Assembly (NCBI RefSeq): GCF_022179305.1
Contig: NZ_BPQP01000078.1
Coordinates: 1-36,407, forward strand
Direction: 5' to 3'
Source: Methylobacterium iners
Lineage (GTDB): Bacteria; Pseudomonadota; Alphaproteobacteria; Rhizobiales; Beijerinckiaceae
DNA: 36,407 nt
Shown: positions 26,418 through 35,527 of the stretch, one piece after another
Layout: the number at the start of each line of letters is the position of its first letter
How positions within the stretch are numbered: the stretch's first letter is position 1
Notes under the pieces: model-generated
What the model saw: only the letters and a program-made list of their open reading frames with translations
The model's database searches: none
Told to the model about the DNA's origin: nothing
Program-made: the position numbers and the translations under genes

Positions 26418-27497
26418 TCAGGCGACGTTCGGCAGATCGGCCTCGGTCAGGGCCGTGGTGTCGTCGACGGTCCTGTTGCGGCCGTTGCGCTTGGCCATGA
26501 ACATGCAGCGGTCCGCGCGCTCCAGGAGCGAGATCGGGGTGTCGCCCGGCTGCAGGGCCGCGACGCCGAGAGAGATCGTGACCTTGCCGAGGGACTCCCC
26601 GGTCGAGCGTTTCACGAGCTCGCGGCCCATCACGCTGCCCCTGACCTGCTCGGCGATGGCGAAGGCCGCCGTCCGGTCGGTGTCGGGCAGGATGATGCCG
26701 AACTCCTCGCCGCCGAAGCGGGCGAGGGTGGCCCGGCCCTTGACGTGCTCGCGCATGACGATGGCGACGAGGCGCAGGACCTGATCGCCGGTGAGATGGC
26801 CGTAGAGGTCGTTGAAGCGCTTGAAGAAGTCGACATCGATGACGATGAGGCTCGCCGGCGTGGCGCCCGCGGCGGCGCCCTCGACGAGCCGCTGCAGGCT
26901 GTCCTCGAAATGCTTGCGATTGGCCAGGCCCGTCAGCGTATCGGTCAGGCTCTCGATCCGCGTCGCCTCCAGGGTTTCGCGCAAGGTCTCGATCTCGCTG
27001 CGGCTCTCGCGCATGCGGGCTTCCAGCGCCTGGTTGTTGGCCGCGACCTCCCGGGTGGTCGCCACTAGGGCGGCGACGATCTCGCGGGTCCGGGCGCGGG
27101 TCAGCTCGACTCCGTCGAGGTCCTTCGACAGGGCCTTCAGCGAGGCGCCGTACTGCGCGCTTGATCCGAGCGAGAGGCCGATCACCTCCATGATCCCCTC
27201 GATCTCGGCGAGGACGTTCGTGCTCATCCGCTCGGCCTCCGCCGAGAGGCGGCGGCTGTCGAGGTAGGTCTCGTAGAGGCTGTCGATGTCGGCATCGGAG
27301 AGGATGCCGCTCTGCATCGTCAGCCGCTTCACGGCATCGTTCAGAAGCGGCTGGGCGCCGGACACGTAGCTGTACCAGACGCTGTAGGCGCGCGGCGTCG
27401 CCGAGGAGCCGTAATCGCGCATCAATTCGTTGGCGCGTTGCGCCAGGGCGAAACTCCGCTCCCGGTCGCCGTCGTTGCCGTCGCTCAGTCCGCCCAT
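26418..27497 (-). CDS. Diguanylate cyclase (GGDEF domain)
   Basis: The 359-residue protein makes cyclic di-GMP. Its C-terminal GGDEF domain has SLTDTLTGLANRKHFE, IDVDFFKRFND and the active RFGGEEFGI, so it should be catalytically competent. The position of the inhibitory RxxD site, five residues ahead, reads KGRA, so product inhibition at the I-site appears lost. The N-terminal half is cytoplasmic and helical without a sensor fold I recognise, including a coiled coil (RTREIVAALVATTREVAAN through about residue 190). GAGGAAAG lies right before the ATG at 27497. No signal peptide or membrane segment is seen. It follows the helicase gene on the same strand, after a hairpin. Confidence 0.92.
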   Translation of the reverse strand: MGGLSDGNDGDRERSFALAQRANELMRDYGSSATPRAYSVWYSYVSGAQPLLNDAVKRLTMQSGILSDADIDSLYETYLDSRRLSAEAERMSTNVLAEIEGIMEVIGLSLGSSAQYGASLKALSKDLDGVELTRARTREIVAALVATTREVAANNQALEARMRESRSEIETLRETLEATRIESLTDTLTGLANRKHFEDSLQRLVEGAAAGATPASLIVIDVDFFKRFNDLYGHLTGDQVLRLVAIVMREHVKGRATLARFGGEEFGIILPDTDRTAAFAIAEQVRGSVMGRELVKRSTGESLGKVTISLGVAALQPGDTPISLLERADRCMFMAKRNGRNRTVDDTTALTEADLPNVA

Positions 27498-27600
27498 CTT
27501 TCCTCGACCCGCGATCCAGCCTGGCCGGGGGCCGCATCTGGACGGCAGCATCCTGGCGCGGCGGTGGTGGAGATGGGGTTAAAGCGACGTCGAACCCGTC

Positions 27601-27626
27601 CCTCCGACGGCCTCGCCGGACGGAGG
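27601..27626 (-). terminator. Hairpin downstream of the helicase gene
   Basis: CCTCCG-A-CGGC-CTC-GCCG-GA-CGGAGG forms two short GC stems separated by a small internal bulge. It lies just downstream of the helicase stop and before the cyclase start. No T-run follows, so it is a candidate only. Confidence 0.35.
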
Positions 27627-27634
27627 AAGAGCGG

Positions 27635-29101
<1,467 letters not shown>

Positions 29102-29333
29102 AGTTTGGGAGAACCGTTGCGCGCGGGAAACGGACAGACCGGCGCGGAGGACAGCGACGCGAATTGCGGCTCAAGCAGCTGGTCTCGTCGCACCAGCCGA
29201 CACGCGCACGCGTTACCGGGGACACTTAGAGGCTTGACCTGACGTGTCAATCCGCCTCGCGGAACGCGCCCGCCGTTATCCTGGCTCTGGGCGGAGCAGG
29301 GGAGTGGCGGCGACCACCGCAGGGCGAGTGGGG

Positions 29334-29627
29334 TCAGGCTGACCTGCGGTCGCCCTCGACGACTGTCAGGACAGGGCGCCGGCTGCGCACGGAGAAGAGC
29401 AGATCGGTGCAGTCCTGCTGCTCGACCATGATCTGGACCCGATAGCCGAACGATCCGGCCACGCGGCGCGCCTGATCGACATTGGCCGCCGAGACGGTAC
29501 GGCTGAACGCGCTTCCGCCCTGGGCGAGGTCCGCGAGTAGGAGGCCGATCTCGACGCCCTCGTCGAACTCCCCGCTCCGGCCCGGGAACCGAAGGCGCAA
29601 TCCCTCTTCGACCTGTATCTGGCGCAT
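29334..29627 (-). CDS. Small hypothetical protein
   Basis: I do not recognise this 97-residue protein. It reads as a compact soluble domain: EEGLRLRFPGRSGEFDEGVEIGLLLADLA, then SAANVDQARRVAGSFGYRVQIMVEQQDCTDLLFSVRSRRPVL. There is no signal peptide or membrane segment. An AGGA lies about 10 bases before the ATG at 29627. The stress-gene terminator at 29683-29709 lies just upstream, so it has its own promoter. The codon pattern and protein-like composition support it as real. Confidence 0.6.
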   Translation of the reverse strand: MRQIQVEEGLRLRFPGRSGEFDEGVEIGLLLADLAQGGSAFSRTVSAANVDQARRVAGSFGYRVQIMVEQQDCTDLLFSVRSRRPVLTVVEGDRRSA

Positions 29628-29682
29628 CTCATGGACATCCTGTCGAATGTCGATCGCACCATATCAGAGTTAACAAACAGCA

Positions 29683-29709
29683 AACGCCCCGCCTAAGAGG
29701 CGGGGCGTT
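29683..29709 (-). terminator. Intrinsic terminator of the stress cluster
   Basis: AACGCCCCGCC-TAAGA-GGCGGGGCGTT is a perfect 11-bp stem with a 5-base loop, 20 bp after the stop of the last YsnF-domain gene. On the minus strand it is followed by a T-rich stretch (TTTGCTGTTTGTTAA). This is the best terminator in the window. Confidence 0.85.
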
Positions 29710-29728
29710 CCATTGGCGTGCCTTGGGA

Positions 29729-30811
29729 CTAGCGCTTGATGCCCGACCCCGTCGTACCGGTACCGGTGCGGCTGACTTGGCCGCGCTCGTCCTCGACCTC
29801 GACCTCGGTGTGACGCACCTTGTCGGAGATCGTCTCGGTGCGGTCGGTGGCCTCCTTGCGCAGGCCGACTTCCTCCACGACCCGTGCCTCCTTGGACACG
29901 ACCGGAACCTCCTGGTGCTGGGTGGCCTCGATGGTGCGGTCGCGGAAGAGCGCCTCGTCGCCCGCGTTCAGAGCACGATCGGTCGGGCGGCGCTCGACCT
30001 GCACGTTCTCTTGGTGCAGGTGGACCTGCTCCTGGACCGGGGTCTCGACCGCGTAGGAGCGGACGCGGACGCGGCCCTGTTCGACCTCGCGCTTGCCGAC
30101 ATGGAGCTGCTCGTTGACGACGGGGATCGTCCCATCGCGCTCGACCGTGTCGGTCCGCGCCGCGGCATGCGTGCCGCTCGCGCCCGACGTACCGAGACCG
30201 GCGCTCGTCGCGCCTGCGGCGACGTCGCGGGCGCCGTGAGCCGAGGTCGAGGCGGAAGTCGCCGCGCCGCCGGTCCAGCCTTCCTTGCGCCAGGTCTGCT
30301 CGCGCTCGTCGAGGTCGACGGAGCCGTGCTCCTCGAGGATGTCCATGACCTGGGTGGCGCGATTCTCATCGGCGCGCACGGTCAGCATGGTTCCACCTCG
30401 CCGGATGCCCTCGGCATAGGTATGCGCATCGCTCTCGCTGAGACCGGCGCCCGTCAGCGAACCGACGAGGCCACCGGTCGCGGCACCGACGCCGGCGCCG
30501 GCGAGCGTGGCGACGAGCCAGCCCGCGGCCACGACGGGACCGACGCCCGGGATCGCCATCAAGCCGAGGCCAGCGAGGAGGCCGGCACCGCCGCCGAGAA
30601 CCGTCCCGAGAGTGGCACCCGTGCCGGCGCCGGTCGATGCGTCCTCGGCCGTATCGCCGTGCGTGCCGTGACTCGACGCAGTGCCCGTGCCCTGGTTGTT
30701 GCCGACGATGCTGATGTGATCGTGCGGGACGCCTGCGGCTTCGAGCTTGGTCACCGCCCGGGCGGCGTCATCGTAGCTGTCGTAAAGTGCAGTGATGGTA
30801 CGAGTGGTCAT
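29729..30811 (-). CDS. YsnF/AvaK (DUF2382) stress protein with glycine zipper
   Basis: The 360-residue protein has three parts. The N-terminus resembles the general-stress 17M-like domain (TITALYDSYDDAARAVTKLEAAGVP..ISIV). A Gly/Ala-rich glycine-zipper hydrophobic stretch follows (residues about 62-125, GVGPVVAAGWLVATLAGAGVG). After a Gly/Ala/Ser linker comes the C-terminal DUF2382 domain (TIPVVNEQLHVGKREVEQGRVRVRS..VETPVQEQVHLHQENVQVERRP). Function is unknown; such proteins are stress-induced in other bacteria. The glycine zipper may insert in a membrane. AGGAG precedes the ATG. It is the last gene of the minus-strand cluster and ends at a strong terminator. Confidence 0.82.
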   Translation of the reverse strand: MTTRTITALYDSYDDAARAVTKLEAAGVPHDHISIVGNNQGTGTASSHGTHGDTAEDASTGAGTGATLGTVLGGGAGLLAGLGLMAIPGVGPVVAAGWLVATLAGAGVGAATGGLVGSLTGAGLSESDAHTYAEGIRRGGTMLTVRADENRATQVMDILEEHGSVDLDEREQTWRKEGWTGGAATSASTSAHGARDVAAGATSAGLGTSGASGTHAAARTDTVERDGTIPVVNEQLHVGKREVEQGRVRVRSYAVETPVQEQVHLHQENVQVERRPTDRALNAGDEALFRDRTIEATQHQEVPVVSKEARVVEEVGLRKEATDRTETISDKVRHTEVEVEDERGQVSRTGTGTTGSGIKR

Positions 30812-30854
30812 GGTCTACTCCTGAATTGAGAAACGATCGAGCGTCGCGCCGCGA

Positions 30855-31244
30855 TTACTGGGTCGCGACGTTGCCTTTGAAGTCGACGCCGACGCCGACG
30901 CTCTTGCCCTCGAGCATCGCAGTTCCACGCCAGATGCCCTTGTCGTCCTTCTTCAGGTCCTTGATCTCCTTGAAGCCGGCATCTTCGAGCCGCTTGCGGG
31001 TCTGACCCTCGGTGAAGCTGTTGGCGCCCTCCTCGAGCTTGGCGTTCGTCACGGCGCCGGTGCTGGCGGGTGCGTTGACGTCGGCCTTGTCCGTGTTGGG
31101 CCGCGTCACGGCCTTCTGGCCGTCCGACTTGGCGCTGGAGGCGGCGTCCTTGTCGGCCGGGGTGCCGGTCACCGTGGTCTGGGCCATTGCCGGCGCCGTT
31201 CCGAGGAGGGCGAGAAGCGAGAGGGTCGTCAGGGTCGTACGCAT
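30855..31244 (-). CDS. Small secreted PepSY-like protein
   Basis: The 129-residue product has a Sec signal peptide (MRTTLTTLSLLALLGTAPAMAQ). A charged, Asp/Lys/Ala-rich disordered linker follows (about residues 23-72), then a small C-terminal domain SFTEGQTRKRLEDAGFKEIKDLKKDDKGIWRGTAMLEGKSVGVGVDFKGNV. That shape (helix then beta hairpin, EDAGF..I..L..D..G.WRG.A) resembles PepSY domains. It is probably periplasmic, function unknown. GAGGA precedes the ATG. It lies within the stress-protein cluster, which suggests a linked envelope-stress role by inference. Confidence 0.72.
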   Translation of the reverse strand: MRTTLTTLSLLALLGTAPAMAQTTVTGTPADKDAASSAKSDGQKAVTRPNTDKADVNAPASTGAVTNAKLEEGANSFTEGQTRKRLEDAGFKEIKDLKKDDKGIWRGTAMLEGKSVGVGVDFKGNVATQ

Positions 31245-31299
31245 GGGATTCCTCGTCTGGTAGGGAGAACCGGCCGAGACCGGTTCGGCTTCAGGTTGA

Positions 31300-31323
31300 G
31301 CGGCGCCCCTTCAGGAGCGCCGC
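31300..31323 (-). terminator. GC-rich hairpin between stress genes
   Basis: GCGGCGC-CCCTTCAGGA-GCGCCGC is a 7-bp perfect stem 12 bp after the stop of the preceding YsnF-domain gene. A second stem, GAACCGG-CCGAGA-CCGGTTC, lies at 31267-31286. Neither is followed by a T-run. They may attenuate read-through or protect mRNA ends. Confidence 0.4.
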
Positions 31324-31335
31324 GGGATGACACCT

Positions 31336-32175
31336 TCAGCGGCCGCGGTCGCTCGACGTGTTGGTCGTGCCGGTGCGGCTGACCTGGCCGCGCTCGTCCT
31401 CGACCTCGACCTCGGTACGCCGCACCGTGTCGGAGATGGTCTCGGTCCGATCGTCGGTGGTCTTGCGCAGGCCGATCTCCTCGGTGACGCGCGCTTCCTT
31501 GGAGACTACCGCCTGCTCGCCGTGGGCCACGGCTTCGATCGTCTTCTCGGCGAACAGCCGCTCGTCGCTCGGCGTCGGGGCGCGATCGACCGGGCGGCGC
31601 TCGACCTGCACCCGCTCGTCGTGGAGCGTCACGCTCTCTTGGACAGGCGTCTCGGTCACGTAGGACCGGACGCGAACCCGCCCGGCCTCCGAAACACGCT
31701 TGCCGACCTGCAGACGCTCCTCGACGACGGGGATCGTCTCGTCCGAGGCCGGGGCGCCGCTGCGCGCGGTCGACGTCGCTCCCGCCGCGGCCGAGCCGGC
31801 GGAGTAGCCGCTCCAGCCCTCCTTGCGCCACATCGCCTCGCGCTCGTCGAGGTGGACCGCGCCGGAGCTGTCGAGCAGCCCCGCGATCTGCCCGGCCTGC
31901 TCGTCGCGGGCCTGGATGCTCAGCATGGTCCCGCCGCGGCTGAGGCCCTCGGAATAGGTGTAGCGGTCCTCCTCGGGGAGGAAGAGATCCTTCAGGGAAG
32001 CCCAGAACCCTCCCTCGTCGCGGTGGTGGTCGTAGGCGCTACCCGAATGCGCCGTGCCTTCCCGTCCCGCCGTCAGCCGGATCGTCTCACGGGGAATTCC
32101 GGCCTGCACGAGCGACTGGATCGCGGCTTCGGCGTCGGCACGTTTGTCGAACAGGGCTGTGACGGTCTGGGTCAT
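31336..32175 (-). CDS. YsnF/AvaK (DUF2382) domain protein
   Basis: The 279-residue product has an N-terminal 17M-like domain (TVTALFDKRADAEAAIQSLVQAGIPRETIRL) but no long glycine zipper. The middle is YSEGLSRGGTMLSIQARDEQAGQIAGLLDSSGAVHLDERE. The DUF2382 domain is at the C-terminus: TIPVVEERLQVGKRVSEAGRVRVRSYVTETPVQESVTLHDERVQVERRP. It is a paralogue of the 29729-30811 gene with the same WRKEGWSG junction. The start overlaps the stop of the next gene by four bases (ATGA), so it is coupled to the first gene of the cluster. Function unknown; stress role inferred. Confidence 0.85.
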   Translation of the reverse strand: MTQTVTALFDKRADAEAAIQSLVQAGIPRETIRLTAGREGTAHSGSAYDHHRDEGGFWASLKDLFLPEEDRYTYSEGLSRGGTMLSIQARDEQAGQIAGLLDSSGAVHLDEREAMWRKEGWSGYSAGSAAAGATSTARSGAPASDETIPVVEERLQVGKRVSEAGRVRVRSYVTETPVQESVTLHDERVQVERRPVDRAPTPSDERLFAEKTIEAVAHGEQAVVSKEARVTEEIGLRKTTDDRTETISDTVRRTEVEVEDERGQVSRTGTTNTSSDRGR

Positions 32176-32720
32176 GGCTGGTGCGTCTCCGGCGTCAGTG
32201 TGGAGGTTGGCTGCGAGACGTCCGCATTCGGGCCGTCGCGCTCGATCACGGCCTGTTGGCGGCGCAGCGTGACCGGGACTTCGACCTCCTCGCCGGAGGT
32301 CGTCCGCTGGATGTGGACCTCCTCCTTCAGGAGGAGCCGCTTCTCAACGACGAGAACTTCTTCGAGAACGGGGATGATGGTGATGCCGGCTTCGGTCCTG
32401 ACCTGTGGCGCCGTCTCGCCTTCGCCGATGATCCGATCGATGGGAACGCGCGTCACGCCCACTGCATCGGTGCGCAGGCTCTCGCGCCGGATCTCCTCGA
32501 TGGTCTCGGTCCGTGTGCTGACCCGGACGCGGCCCTGCTCGATGGCGCGCTTTCCGACCTGCACCGTCTCCTCGACCACCGGGACGACGCCGACCAACTC
32601 CTCCGAATGTTGACCTTGGACAAGATGATCCGCGTCGCGCATGTCGGCTATTTGCGAGTTCTCGTCGTCGCGCCGAACGATGTTCTCGGCAACGCGCGAG
32701 GTGTCTGCATTCTGGCTCAT
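32172..32720 (-). CDS. DUF2382-domain stress protein
   Basis: From the ATG at 32720 the product is 182 residues. It contains a DUF2382-type block GVVPVVEETVQVGKRAIEQGRVRVSTRTETIEEIRRESLRTDAVGVTRVPIDRII, followed by TIIPVLEEVLVVEKRLLLKEEVHIQRTTSGEEVEVPVTLRRQQAVIERD; this appears as two linked copies of the motif. There is no signal peptide. Start choice rests on the upstream promoter: a GTG at 32774 lies ahead of its predicted start site and ATG 32735 would have only about a 6-base leader. It is the first gene of the cluster and is translationally coupled to the next. Confidence 0.78.
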   Translation of the reverse strand: MSQNADTSRVAENIVRRDDENSQIADMRDADHLVQGQHSEELVGVVPVVEETVQVGKRAIEQGRVRVSTRTETIEEIRRESLRTDAVGVTRVPIDRIIGEGETAPQVRTEAGITIIPVLEEVLVVEKRLLLKEEVHIQRTTSGEEVEVPVTLRRQQAVIERDGPNADVSQPTSTLTPETHQP

Positions 32721-32747
32721 GATCGCATCATCCATCCCGGCGAGAAG

Positions 32748-32772
32748 AACCGGCGCGGTCTGTGCGAGTTCC
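32748..32772 (-). promoter_or_regulatory. EcfG-type general stress promoter
   Basis: On the minus strand GGAAC (32772-32768) is followed after 16 bases by GGTT (32751-32748). This fits the alphaproteobacterial sigma-EcfG pattern GGAAC-N16/17-CGTT with one mismatch. Transcription would begin around 32741, giving a 20-base leader to the ATG at 32720. The genes behind it are stress proteins, which supports the call. Confidence 0.6.
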
Positions 32773-32855
32773 ACAGATGTTAAAAGAAATTACATTAGCT
32801 AAGCTGTTGGGCGTCTTCTTCTTTCGGCGAATACGACGCGCTAAGCTCAGATGCT

Positions 32856-32877
32856 GGCTGAGGAATTTCCTTCAGCC
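32856..32877. repeat. Inverted repeat between stress cluster and lemA
   Basis: GGCTG-AGGAA-T-TTCCT-T-CAGCC pairs over 10 bases with one bulged T. It sits in the 253-bp divergent region ahead of lemA. It could be an operator or an mRNA hairpin; nothing else distinguishes it. Confidence 0.35.
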
Positions 32878-32973
32878 ATGAGATGCTGTCTGGCGCGCCG
32901 GGACCAGGGGCAGAGCGCGCGGGCATTTGCTATACGCTCAAGCCTCAAGCTGCGGACGGGGGCGATTCGCGCG

Positions 32974-33531
32974 ATGGAATGGGTCCTGATCGGCGTCGGC
33001 GTTGCCGCGCTCCTCTACCTCGTGGCCGTCTATAACGGCCTCGTCTCCCTGCGGGCGCGGGTGGACCAGGCCTTCGGCGACGTCGACGTACAGCTCAAGC
33101 AGCGTCACGACCTGATCCCGAACCTCGTCGAGACCGTGAAGGGCTACGCCTCCCATGAGCGCGAGACCTTCGACGCCGTCATCCGCGCCCGCAACGCCGC
33201 GGCCAGCGCGCAGGGCCCGCAGAGCCAGGCGGCGAGCGAAGGCGCGCTCAGCGGTGCCCTCGGACGGCTGGTGGCGCTCGGCGAGGCCTATCCGGATCTC
33301 AAGGCCAGCGCGAATTTCCAGGCCCTCCAGACGGATCTCGGCGAGGTCGAGGACAAGCTCGCCGCGGCGCGGCGCTTCTTCAACAACGCGGTCGCCGAGT
33401 ACAACGCCGCCATCGGCGCGATCCCGGCGGCCCTCTTCGCTAGGCCCATGGGCTTCACGCCCAAGACCTTCTTCGACGTCGGGGAGGGGCAGCGCCAAGC
33501 CCTCGACGTGGCGCCGAGCGTCAAGTTCTAG
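32974..33531 (+). CDS. lemA: LemA family membrane protein
   Basis: The 185-residue product has an N-terminal membrane anchor (VLIGVGVAALLYLVAVYNGLVSL) and the LemA core: RARVDQAFGDVDVQLKQRHDLIPNLVETVKGYASHERETFDAVIRARNAA, then ARRFFNNAVAEYNAAI..P..LFA...GF..K.FF. LemA proteins have a periplasmic helical bundle of unclear function. The ATG at 32974 is chosen over an in-frame ATG at 32851 because the latter adds residues ahead of the anchor that look untranslated. The M48 protease gene follows 23 bp downstream, a pairing seen widely. Confidence 0.92.
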   Translation: MEWVLIGVGVAALLYLVAVYNGLVSLRARVDQAFGDVDVQLKQRHDLIPNLVETVKGYASHERETFDAVIRARNAAASAQGPQSQAASEGALSGALGRLVALGEAYPDLKASANFQALQTDLGEVEDKLAAARRFFNNAVAEYNAAIGAIPAALFARPMGFTPKTFFDVGEGQRQALDVAPSVKF

Positions 33532-33554
33532 GGGCCTGCGAGGGAGGGCCCGGC

Positions 33555-34568
33555 ATGCTCCCGGCCTACGGCCTCTACACGCATATCCAGGCCAACCAGA
33601 CCCGCTCCCGGCTGCTGATCGCGGGGCTGTTCGGGCTCGTCCTCATCCTCGCCTTCGCCCTGGCGCTGGTGGCCCGCGCCACTAGCCTATCGCTGCCGCG
33701 GGGCTACCCTCCGATCCTGTCGAGCTACCTCGCGGCGGCCCTCCAGGACATGCTCTGGGTCGGGCCGCTCGCCTTCCTGGCGACGGGGCTGTGGCTCCTC
33801 ATCGCCTATCGGTTCCATGGGGCCATGATCGACCGGGTGACCGGCGGACGTCTCGTGACGCGCGAGGAGGCGCCCCGCCTCTACGCCCTCCTGGAGAACC
33901 TCTGCATCGCACGGGGCCTGCCGATGCCGAAGCTCGGGATCGTCGACGATCCGGCGCTGAACGCCTACGCCACCGGCCTGAACCCGAGCCAGTACGCCGT
34001 CACCGTGACGAGCGGCCTGATGGCCGCGCTGACCGATGCCGAGATGGAGGCGGTGTTCGCGCACGAGCTCACCCACATCCGCAACGACGACGTACGCACC
34101 ATGATGATCGCCGTGGTCGTCGCCGGCATCTTCGCCTTCGTCGGCGAGATCGTGTTCCGCTCGGGGCTCGACCTCGGCCGCGCCTCCGGCGAGCGCAAGA
34201 ACAAGGGCGGCGCCCTGCCGGCGCTCCTCATCGGCGTGGCGCTGATCGGCCTCGTCTGGCTGCTGTCGCAGGTGATCCGCTTCGCCCTGTCGCGGACCCG
34301 CGAATACGTGGCCGATGCCGGTGCGGTCGAGCTCACCAAGAACCCGGACGCCCTGATCACCGCTCTGCTGAAGATCTCGGGCCGGGGCGAGCTGCCCGGC
34401 GTTCCATCCGGCGTGATGGAGCTGTGCGTGGACAACCCGCGCTCCGGCTTCAAGGACTTCCTGGCCACCCACCCGCCGATCGACGACCGGATCGCCGCCC
34501 TGACGCGCTACGCCGGCGGGCGGGCACCCGCGTCGGCGGCCGTCGTTGCCCCCTGGGGTCGTGGCTGA
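33555..34568 (+). CDS. HtpX-like M48 membrane metalloprotease
   Basis: The 337-residue protein has membrane segments at about residues 20-41 and 68-87, two more within residues 176-245, and the M48 zinc site HELTH (His170, Glu171, His174). The third ligand is Glu250 in REYVADAGA (ExxxD). HtpX-type proteases degrade damaged inner-membrane proteins. GGAGG lies 7 bases before the ATG at 33555. It is in an operon with lemA, 23 bp apart. The name htpX is withheld because Escherichia coli HtpX is shorter at its N-terminus and no close comparison can be run. Confidence 0.88.
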   Translation: MLPAYGLYTHIQANQTRSRLLIAGLFGLVLILAFALALVARATSLSLPRGYPPILSSYLAAALQDMLWVGPLAFLATGLWLLIAYRFHGAMIDRVTGGRLVTREEAPRLYALLENLCIARGLPMPKLGIVDDPALNAYATGLNPSQYAVTVTSGLMAALTDAEMEAVFAHELTHIRNDDVRTMMIAVVVAGIFAFVGEIVFRSGLDLGRASGERKNKGGALPALLIGVALIGLVWLLSQVIRFALSRTREYVADAGAVELTKNPDALITALLKISGRGELPGVPSGVMELCVDNPRSGFKDFLATHPPIDDRIAALTRYAGGRAPASAAVVAPWGRG

Positions 34569-34650
34569 TTCCGGACGTCGTTCGCTGCGTGGGGACGGAC
34601 CGACCCCGCCGGCTCGCGGGCTCGTCCGTGCGATCGTCCATGCGCGCTGG

Positions 34651-35340
34651 TCAAGGCCGCCGGACCATCTGGAGGGGCTTGCCGCCTTCCGCCTTGTCGA
34701 AGCCGCCCGGGCCCGGCTCGAAGCGCAGGGAGCCGCCGTCGCCGTAGAGCATCAGCGCGAAATCCTCGATCCGCCAGGATGCCAGCTTGAGGCGCGCGAC
34801 GGCGGAATCGCAGCCGGCCTCAGGGCGTAGGGCGAAGCTTTCCTCGGCACCCAGGGGCGGGCGGTCGCTGAAGGTGATGGTGCAGAGCGTGGGACCCTCG
34901 GGGCGGCGCAGGATCCAGGTTCCGACGATCGCCGGCGCATGCGGCGCCCGCTCGACGCCGGGCTTGGCCCGCACCAGCATGTAGTTCGGGACCTTGTCGC
35001 CCCGGGTCTTGAGCAGGGTCGTCTCGTCCTCGACGAAGGTCATCACCCGGCGCCGCGTAGCGTCCGTGAAGGTGAGGCCCTCCGCGAAGGACCAAGCAGC
35101 CGCCTCTGCGAGCCGCGGGATGCGGGCGGCGCAGGCGGCGTCTGGGATCGCGCGTCGCCCGCCGATCGTGCGCTCGTCCGTCAGCCGAATGCGGCAGCCG
35201 CGCTCGCCGTCATCGGGGACGGCGAGCCACTCGCCGAGTTGTGCCTGCAGGATGTCGGGCGCGACGTCCTGGGCCGTGGAACCCGCGCCACCGGTCAGGA
35301 GGCAGGCGAGGAACGAGGCGATCAAGGTGGCGGCGCGCAT
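34651..35340 (-). CDS. Secreted protein with AprI/Inh-like domains
   Basis: The 229-residue product has a Sec signal (AATLIASFLACLLTGGAGSTAQD). The C-terminal ~95 residues look like an AprI/Inh-type metalloprotease-inhibitor barrel: VGTWILRRPEGPTLCTITFSD, CDSAVARLKLASWRIEDFALMLYGDGGSLRFEPGP, LQMVRRP. The N-terminal part LGEWLAV..GERGCRIRLTDERTIGGRRAIPDAACAARIPRLAEAAAW.FAEGLTFTD has the same order of Trp, Cys and strands, so it may be a second copy. Known AprI/Inh proteins block secreted metalloproteases; the target here is unknown. It is convergent with the M48 protease gene (82 bp). Confidence 0.68.
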   Translation of the reverse strand: MRAATLIASFLACLLTGGAGSTAQDVAPDILQAQLGEWLAVPDDGERGCRIRLTDERTIGGRRAIPDAACAARIPRLAEAAAWSFAEGLTFTDATRRRVMTFVEDETTLLKTRGDKVPNYMLVRAKPGVERAPHAPAIVGTWILRRPEGPTLCTITFSDRPPLGAEESFALRPEAGCDSAVARLKLASWRIEDFALMLYGDGGSLRFEPGPGGFDKAEGGKPLQMVRRP

Positions 35341-35527
35341 CGGGCCTCCCGGCGCCCTGTAAGATCCACGCCAGGACGGTCCCAGCGTAAGCCTTACGGG
35401 CTCGGCCGCTCCCGGAAAAGACCCGCGTCGACGTTCCCGGTCCGTCGAGGTCCCTCGTCACGGCGAGCCTCCGCCGGGCCTCGTCGAGTTCGATCATGCG
35501 CGGGGTTCGGGGAGGTTCGGGACGCGC

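Noticed and set aside
35210-35497. A 95-codon minus-strand frame upstream of the AprI-like gene
   Set aside because: It largely overlaps the secreted-protein gene in another frame and its second half is Arg/Pro-rich shadow sequence; no ribosome site is clear.
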